From Malania oleifera (Eukaryota; Streptophyta; Magnoliopsida; Santalales; Ximeniaceae), in NCBI RefSeq assembly GCF_029873635.1, contig NC_080424.1, forward strand, positions 48,501 through 112,500: 64,000 nucleotides of DNA, written 5' to 3'. A model generated the notes under the pieces. The model searched no databases. It was not told the origin of the DNA and was given only the letters and a program-made list of their open reading frames with translations. This document shows positions 58,063-64,000 of the stretch, one piece after another. Position 1 is the stretch's first letter; each line of letters begins with the position of its first letter. The position numbers and the translations under genes were made by a program.

Positions 58063-58144
58063 ATGTAGAAGAAGAGCCTAATCTAGCACCACTAGGGGCT
58101 ACAACATTGGAACTTGTGGATGGCAGTGAAGAAGAAAAGAAGAA

Positions 58145-58465
58145 GACTAATTTGGCTACTTAAAAGTGGCGAATGTATATGCACAGGCTACTGCTCCACT
58201 GCCGTCTCCTCCTCAAAGAAAAAGAAGAAAGAAGAAGAAGAAGAAGAAGAAGAAGAAGAAGAAGAAAGAAGAAGAAGAAGAAGAAGAAGAAAAGAAGATG
58301 ATGCTGATTTTGAGAAGCAAGAAGCAAGGGAAGATGAAGAAGACTGATGATGATGTTGATTTTGAGAAGCAAGAAGCAAGAAGCAAGGGAAGATCGCTTT
58401 TTGGCTACTTAAAAGTGGCAAATGTATATGCATTGGCTACTGCTCCTCCGCCGTCTCCTCATCTC
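58145..58465. repeat. (GAA)n tract flanked by a duplicated 65-bp segment
   Basis: A GAA/AAG-rich tract at 58217-58300 lies between two copies of TTGGCTACTTAAAAGTGGC...GCTACTGCTCC (58150-58210 and 58400-58460). A further inner repeat, GATTTTGAGAAGCAAGAAGCAAG, here given as GATTTTGAGAAGCAAGAAGC, occurs at 58306 and 58358. Poly-Glu or poly-Ser frames are artefacts. Confidence 0.85.
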
Positions 58466-58599
58466 CCCACTCTCGAAGACCCTCATCAACCTCCTTCCCT
58501 TTGTGCTACCGTCGTTGCTTCCTCCTTTGCTGCCAGCCTCTTCCGCCTCCTCTGTCTTAACCACCATTGTCGTATTTATAGGGAATAAATTAGGAAATT

Positions 58600-58821
58600 C
58601 TATTTTTAAAATCTGAAATTTCTATTTTAGTTTCTAGTAGTTTCAGTTTCCTGTTTTCTAGGCTAGAGATCTGCTGATTTGATTTGCTGATTTTGTGGTG
58701 ATTTGATTTGCTGATTTTGTGGCCTTCCTATACTATTTATTTTGTAATTGTGTCTCTTGAAATTCAAAAATTCAATAAGAATGGTTATTCTTCTTCTATA
58801 AAATCCTTCATGGTATTAGAG
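58600..58821 (+). mobile_element. Copia LTR right end and primer-binding site
   Basis: Sequence ending TATAAAATCCTTCA (58810) is followed by TGGTATTAGAG (58811-58821), a primer site with one difference from the usual form. The LTR contains two copies of GATTTGCTGATTTTGTGG at 58678-58722. Its left boundary is not determined. Confidence 0.65.
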
Positions 58822-58838
58822 CCTCGTGCTCTTTTCTT

Positions 58839-59186
58839 TTGATGATGTTGTATAAGTTGGCAACGACCCGCGCCCAAAGAAATCCTACTGGATCTTCCGA
58901 AACCATTCCACCCAATCTTCCCAAGTCTGTATTTGCTGATTACTATTCCCATAATTCAGCCCTTTATCCCAGTGTTACAAAACTCAATGGGCGTAAGAAA
59001 CCATGGTGGGAGCATTGCGAAAAACCGTGGCATACGAAGCAGATGTGTTGGAAGCTTCATGATAAACTAGCAAATTGGAAGCCGAAATCCAAACATGAAA
59101 GCCACACCTACCAAGCCATTGTTGAAGAGACTCAAGAGCCTTCTCTACCAACTCGGATGCAGTCCCTTTTACCAAGGAGCAATTAG
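58839..59186 (+). pseudogene. Copia gag fragment with zinc-knuckle-like region
   Basis: The frame reads PWWEHCEKPWHTKQMCWKLH then DKLANWKPKSK, the gag knuckle of one copia group (C..C.K..HTK..CWK.HGKP..WKP), with the first Cys replaced. It starts only a few dozen bases after the primer site, so most of gag has been deleted. It ends at the junction with the following hAT. Confidence 0.75.
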
Positions 59187-59673
59187 AGCCATGGTTTGAA
59201 ATTGCGGTCATGAGTGACGTCGCGTAACGGTCGCGGGTCGCGGGAGACGCAGGTGTTAGGTAACGGGAAGCGGGCGTAACGGTCGTGAATTTTTTTTACG
59301 CATGCACAACCATGCCAAAATCGAAAAATAAGCATGAAATCCATTAATACATGATTTTTAATGAATTTTGAAGGCTTTGCAACCTACAAATGCTTTTTAA
59401 TAGGCATTATGATTTTTATATTAATTTTAGTGCATTGTTTACAAAAAAAAGCATATTTTTTTTTATAGTTTACATTACTTTAATGAGTAAAAATATGTAG
59501 AAATGTAAGAATCAATTAATTAAAGTTGTAAAGTTACTAAAAATGAATCAATAGACTCAATACTCAATATACACATTACACATACATGAATTTTAAAAGT
59601 GATTAATATCAAATATCAATAAATAGTTGAAAATACATGAATACAATATTACAAATTTATAACATAACACATG

Positions 59674-62600
59674 TCACCACCAAAAACAATGACGTGGAGG
59701 GTCTTCATAATTTGCATCTGTATCTTGAAATTGGGATTGGAAATTATCTCCCCATCCTTGTGGAAATACATAGCTGAATAAACGCAAGTTTGCATCATTT
59801 CGTTGTTGCTCTTGAAAATGTATTGGTGGTGAAAATGCAACTGATATAGGGGGTGCATATTCTCCTCTTTGATCATATCTTGAATAATGTCCATAAGTTG
59901 GGGCTGAGGCTGGGGTTGGGGCTGGCTCTGAGTAGTGTGTAGAAGAAGACTCACTAGATCCTGAGATTCCTTATCCACTAGCATAAAAATGTGAGTCACG
60001 AGATGCATAATGTGGATATGCTGGATGAGATCCATATGATTGTGATGATGAACCATCTAAACCAAAGTCGCCAAAACTACGAATCACACCATATGAATCT
60101 TCAGCAGAATCACTAGGGTCACCACGAGCACTCCTTCTCTTGGGTTGTGAAGATTGGTTCCTTGGAGGAATACCTAAGTCATAATTTTTAGGCATGTCAT
60201 GTAGTCCATAACGATTAGAAGGATGTATGTCCCTTACAAATGATGTCCCTGTGTCATATCCATAATTATATTCTACACCGCCGCCTCTACCACCACCACT
60301 ACCACCCCCCCAACCCCAGCTCTAGCGCCACTATTACCATCATCATCACTTGGTGGGCTCAAACCAAGATTGTCATCACTTTGTACGTTCAAGGCTTGAA
60401 CTTGAATCATCATGCGCGTTTATTGGTGGTTGATCACCTCCTTCTGTAGTACCACCAACCTCTTCATTTAACCAATTTGAATTGTCCTGACCGTCGAGTA
60501 GTGGTGTCTCTCTCTCCTCTAACCATTGAACTTTGAAAATGTAGTCCAAATTGATAGGATTGAAACCCTATTCAATTTCTCGTTGGCTTCTTTTCATTGT
60601 ACGTCTTAAATTTAACCTCATGTTGTAATGTACGAAAACAAGTTTTTGTATTCTCATGTACTTTAATTTATTTCTTGTTTTCGTATGGATGAGGCTAAAG
60701 GTGCTCTAATTACGCTCACAGTTCGAAGCTGATGTGGTCTGGCTAAGAACTCTGATTGCTATTCTTTGAAGCTCAGAAGCACACAAGTCATAATGAATCC
60801 ACCATTCGGCTGCATGAATAATTAAAAAGAGTTTTATGTCAGTATAGCGTATATTTCAAAAGTCAAATTTGAACATAAAGAGAGAAAATAGAGTCATTCA
60901 TCCATTATTTAGCTATATAGCCTATATTTACCAGGATTTGTTTGTTTCACTGCCCTTTGAGCCAACAGGGTTCCAAAAGTCTCCTGCCTATCTCGATATA
61001 GCAACAACTAATAAATGATGATTTTGAAATATAATTATTTAATTAGATGTATTAATAATTATTCTTGAAAGTATCACAGAATACTAGAACAATTCATTAT
61101 TCAATTTAATGGAACCAATACTTACTTGATTAATAGCCCGAATTTGAGTATCTATATCGGGTACCAACTTGGTTATCACTTTTTTAACCCCATCAATGAC
61201 TTCTCTAGCAACTTCAGGTGAGAGTGGGGCACCATAAAGAAATTATGGGTTCAAAAAATATCCTACAATTAAATTTAGAAACATATTAATCAATAGTTTT
61301 ATAATGCATCTATGCATAATTTAAAAGTTAAAATAATAAGAAATTGTATTTGATTTACACTTACTAGCAGCGTGCAAATCTTGTTACAACTAAAAACTCC
61401 ACCAGTTGTCAATAACTTTCCAATAGTATTTGTAAAACCGGCAATCTTTTTGAATGACCAACTTTGCCCTTATCAATTGCCTCGTATATGAAGCCCATGG
61501 TTGGTTTTTCATCACCATCAACTAATTTAAGAACTTTCACTAAGGGTTCTTGCACTTTAATTATATCAGAGGCCTTTTGCCAAAACTCTTTGCCTAAGAT
61601 AATTTTCTTCGAATCATATGCTGGGCCTGATTTTACCATCCCAAACCTTGAGTTTTTCCAAGCATCAGATGTAAACATTTTCCTTAATGCTTGTTTATGC
61701 CTGAGAATAGTCTCCAAAGCAATGAAGTTTGTGGCAAATCGAGTGATGGCAGGGCGAAGTAATTCTCTATTATTTGTGAATTTCTTCATGAAATTCACTG
61801 TCCATGTGTGGTTGTAAATGAATGAGGTTATTATTCTTGCATCTTCTAAGACCTTCTTCACGTTACTTTTCTTACCAATATCTTCAAGAATAAAGTCTAT
61901 GCAATGAGCTGCACGTGCTATCAAATAGAGATTGGGCCTCTTCTGCATTAATAATTTTCCTCCTGCCTTCATTGCATCTTCATTATCAGTCACTACTTGG
62001 ACAACATTCTCCTCTCCAATTTTTTCAACCACCTTGTCCATTAATCTTCAATGAAATTATAAATTCAATAATTACTACTATTTAATTAAAAACATGTAAG
62101 TCCATAATACTATTTGCATATACAATTAAAATTATAAAATTACCTGAAATAGTATTCAGTTGTTCTTCTTGGCACATCAGAGACATCAACTGATTTATGA
62201 AACACGGTGCTTCTATTGCAATAAACTAAAAAGTTTATAATGTGTTTTTTAGTTGGTCTTGACCAACCATCACACATAAGTGTTACACCTCTCTCCTTCC
62301 AAATTCCAGCAAAAGAAGCTATATAATTTTTCATTTCTTGATACTCTTGTTCCAAATAAATTTCAGATATCTCATAGGGTGATGGACCCTTCACCCCCTT
62401 TCCAACCTCTGCAGCAATATCAAGCATAGACTGCATAAATGGAGAGTCAGCTACATTCGCTAGAATCCGATTATAAATTAGGAATTTTCTAACTGCTTTT
62501 CCTAATTTACTTCTTAAACCTTTCAGTAACTTAGTGTTGATTTTTGGTTGTTTCGCACTCTTGCTTCTTTCTAAAATAAGATCCATTGCCTTTAGTCTAG

Positions 62601-63312
62601 TTTCAGGGGCATCCGGATTGATCCATTGTCGTCCACTACCTCCAGCTTCTCGACCACTATAAGATCAAGCTCCTACTCTATTGAAACCACTAGTAGCACC
62701 ACTGCCAGAGCAACCTCCCTGACTCCCTCTTCATAAATATTACCCCCCTCTAGTTGTTCTTGTTCAAAATCTTTGTCTCTCTTCCCATTGTTGCTGTGAT
62801 CGTTTGCTTTCTTGTCGAGTAAATCTCATACTTTCTTCTTCCAAGTCTTCTTCATTGCTCAAATTCTCAAAATCTCTTCTAATTTAGGCTTCTGCTTCTT
62901 CTTGCCTTTTTTGTTTATCTCTTTTCTTCTCAGCTTACTGTTGTAGATGTTTCATCATTTGTTCTCTTACTTGTGTGGTTACATTTGAGCATCCAGCTAC
63001 TTGACCATTTTTATGTGCCAAGTGTTGTTTCAAGCGTGTAATGCCCCCTTTAATTATCTTCTCACATAACTTACACATAATAACATGTCTATTACCGTCC
63101 ACTGTAGTGCCAAAATGTCATCCAATATCCTCACTAGGTAAGTTCTCATTTCCTCTATGTGCCAAGTGTTGTTTCAAGCGTGTAATGCCCCCTTTGATTA
63201 TCTTCTCGCATAACTTACACATAATAACATGTCTATTACCGTCCACTGTAGTGCCAAAATATCATCCAATATCCTCACTAGGTAAGTCCTCATTTCCTCT
63301 ATCACGTGACAT
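59674..63312 (-). pseudogene. hAT transposase (duplicated BED finger, DUF659, dimerisation block, Gly-rich tail)
   Basis: Start MSRDRGNEDLPSEDIG at 63312. Two tandem BED fingers follow (each VIMCKLCEKIIKGGITRLKQ, HLAH), then a Gln/Arg/Lys linker, then 62586-62140 with DUF659 (GVTLMCDGWSRPTKKHIINF). After an intron-like gap, 62041-61409 carries EENVVQVVTDN, ARAAHCIDFILEDIGK and RPAITRFATNF. Further exons run to a dimerisation block near 60790-60690 (AIRVLSQTTSASNCERN, stop, STFSLIHTKTRNKL). The Gly/Ser/Tyr tail ends DTDANYEDPPRHCFWW at 59674. Breaks are a TGA in both finger copies, a TAG at 60706-60708 replacing the conserved Trp, and shifts in the tail. Confidence 0.87.
63016..63303 (-). repeat. 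Tandem 144-bp duplication of the BED zinc finger
   Basis: Unit 63016-63159 is repeated at 63160-63303 with only a few differences; 144 bp is exactly 48 codons, so frame is kept. Each unit encodes one full finger. Both units carry TGA in the same codon (GA-TGA-like G-stop before HFGT or YFGT). Confidence 0.92.
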
Positions 63313-64000
63313 ATTGATAGACTTAATTTGATGATCTGTACACAAAACATAAAGAAAATACAAAGTTACAACCTTTCTAAAAAAATGACAGGAATGATAT
63401 AATTAGTTATTTAGTAAATATTGAATAATGAGTACTAAATAGTCCTTCTAATTTTAAATACTTATGACGTAAAAATAAAATATAATATTTGATTAAAAAT
63501 AATAAGTAATGTTTATTATTTTTATATTTAAATAAACAAAATTATAAAATATTAGATATTTTATTACAAAAAAATATATTCCTTTATCTTTAAAAAGATA
63601 TTTTCATTATTTTTTATAACTTGATTTTATTTTCATTTATAACTATAAGAAATTAACATTGTAATTTTAAAGGTGAAAAAGACTTTTGCTACTTTCATAT
63701 ACATCGCAGCATCACTAATAGAGATCCATACAGTACAAATTGACTATTTAACTTTTTAACATTTTCTCAGTATATGGATTAAAATAAAAATTTTCTACAA
63801 ATTCTAGTAGTAATTAGTAAAAATCAGAATTATTAATGTATTAACTATTAGGTTAAATTTTTTTTTATTAAGTTATCAATTTTTACTTTGCTTGATAACT
63901 AAAAACAAAAAATAGATCATGTAAAGATTTATTTTACTTAATTTTAAATTTAAGGTCAAAATGATGTTTTAAAACTCAAAAAATATTAATAAACAGGAAA
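63313..64000. other. AT-rich leader of the terminal hAT, no gene
   Basis: Very AT-rich sequence with A and T runs and no supported frame, probably the element's 5' leader or intron. Confidence 0.4.

Larger units (their letters stand above)
59190..64000 (-). mobile_element. hAT transposon on the minus strand (runs off the window)
   Basis: The terminus near 59190-59290 (CATGGTTTGAAATTGCGGTC, then CGGTCGCGGG, GGGCGTAACGG) matches the terminal region at 12165-12260. The transposase gene runs from 63312 leftwards to 59674. Sequence from 63313 to the window end is AT-rich leader. The other terminus and target duplication are outside the window. Confidence 0.82.

Noticed and set aside
63041..63331. 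A 96-codon + strand open frame with an internal repeat
   Set aside because: It is the antisense of the duplicated BED finger of the minus-strand hAT transposase.
1..64000. tRNA, rRNA or other structured RNA genes
   Set aside because: No tRNA-like A/B box pair with a cloverleaf and no rRNA sequence was recognised by eye; only tRNA-complementary primer sites were found.

Overview
This is nuclear DNA of a flowering plant, probably a eudicot. The evidence is AT-rich introns and spacers, GT-AG exon borders, and plant-type Ty1/copia, Ty3/gypsy, L1, RTE and hAT elements. The species cannot be named from sequence alone. The window is mostly a dense, nested transposon landscape with fragments of three host genes, all on the + strand: exon 1 of a mitochondrial calcium uniporter (MCU) gene (6385-6885), a decayed Tubby-like gene (about 17110-17480), and the first coding exon of a TPR-repeat protein (41966-42136). 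No complete host gene is present.

Layout. 1-2547: the end of one LTR with its primer-binding site, joined to a decayed copia pol and its 3' LTR. 2548-6049: an old hAT-type element with a near-perfect 8-bp target duplication, containing a very large foldback (about 2868-4556), ending about 335 bp before the MCU start. 7735-11263: a tandem duplication whose first copy carries a 5'-truncated RTE LINE and whose second copy keeps the empty site. 12165-13385: the 3' end of a hAT transposase gene. 15859-17067: a 1.2-kb hAT-like non-autonomous element beside the Tubby exon. 18560-21280: LINE debris. 22612-25202: a direct duplication flanking a non-autonomous hAT (23365-24443), followed by a gypsy RT scrap. 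26346-29892: a hAT with BED, DUF659 and dimerisation regions and a perfect 8-bp target duplication. 30640-41031: L1 and RTE LINE copies, including a near-full-length RTE (31767-34860) and an L1 ORF2 interrupted by an RTE 3' end. 42361-48016: a complete copia element with two LTRs and a perfect 5-bp target duplication, lying just inside the first intron of the TPR gene. 48347-58062: a hAT (+ strand) split by a second, oppositely oriented hAT (51515-56743) with a perfect 8-bp target duplication. 58600-59186: a copia LTR end and gag scrap. 59190-64000: a further hAT on the minus strand, with a tandemly duplicated BED finger, running off the window.

Nearly every transposase or polymerase reading frame is broken by stops or frameshifts, several being TGG codons turned into stops. 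The elements with perfect target duplications are probably the youngest. I found no convincing new enzymatic or defence system. The most unusual items are the 1.7-kb foldback with its repeated small palindromes, the filled and empty duplicate sites of the RTE LINE, the tandem BED duplication that copied an already broken codon, and a plastid-like block in the copia leader.
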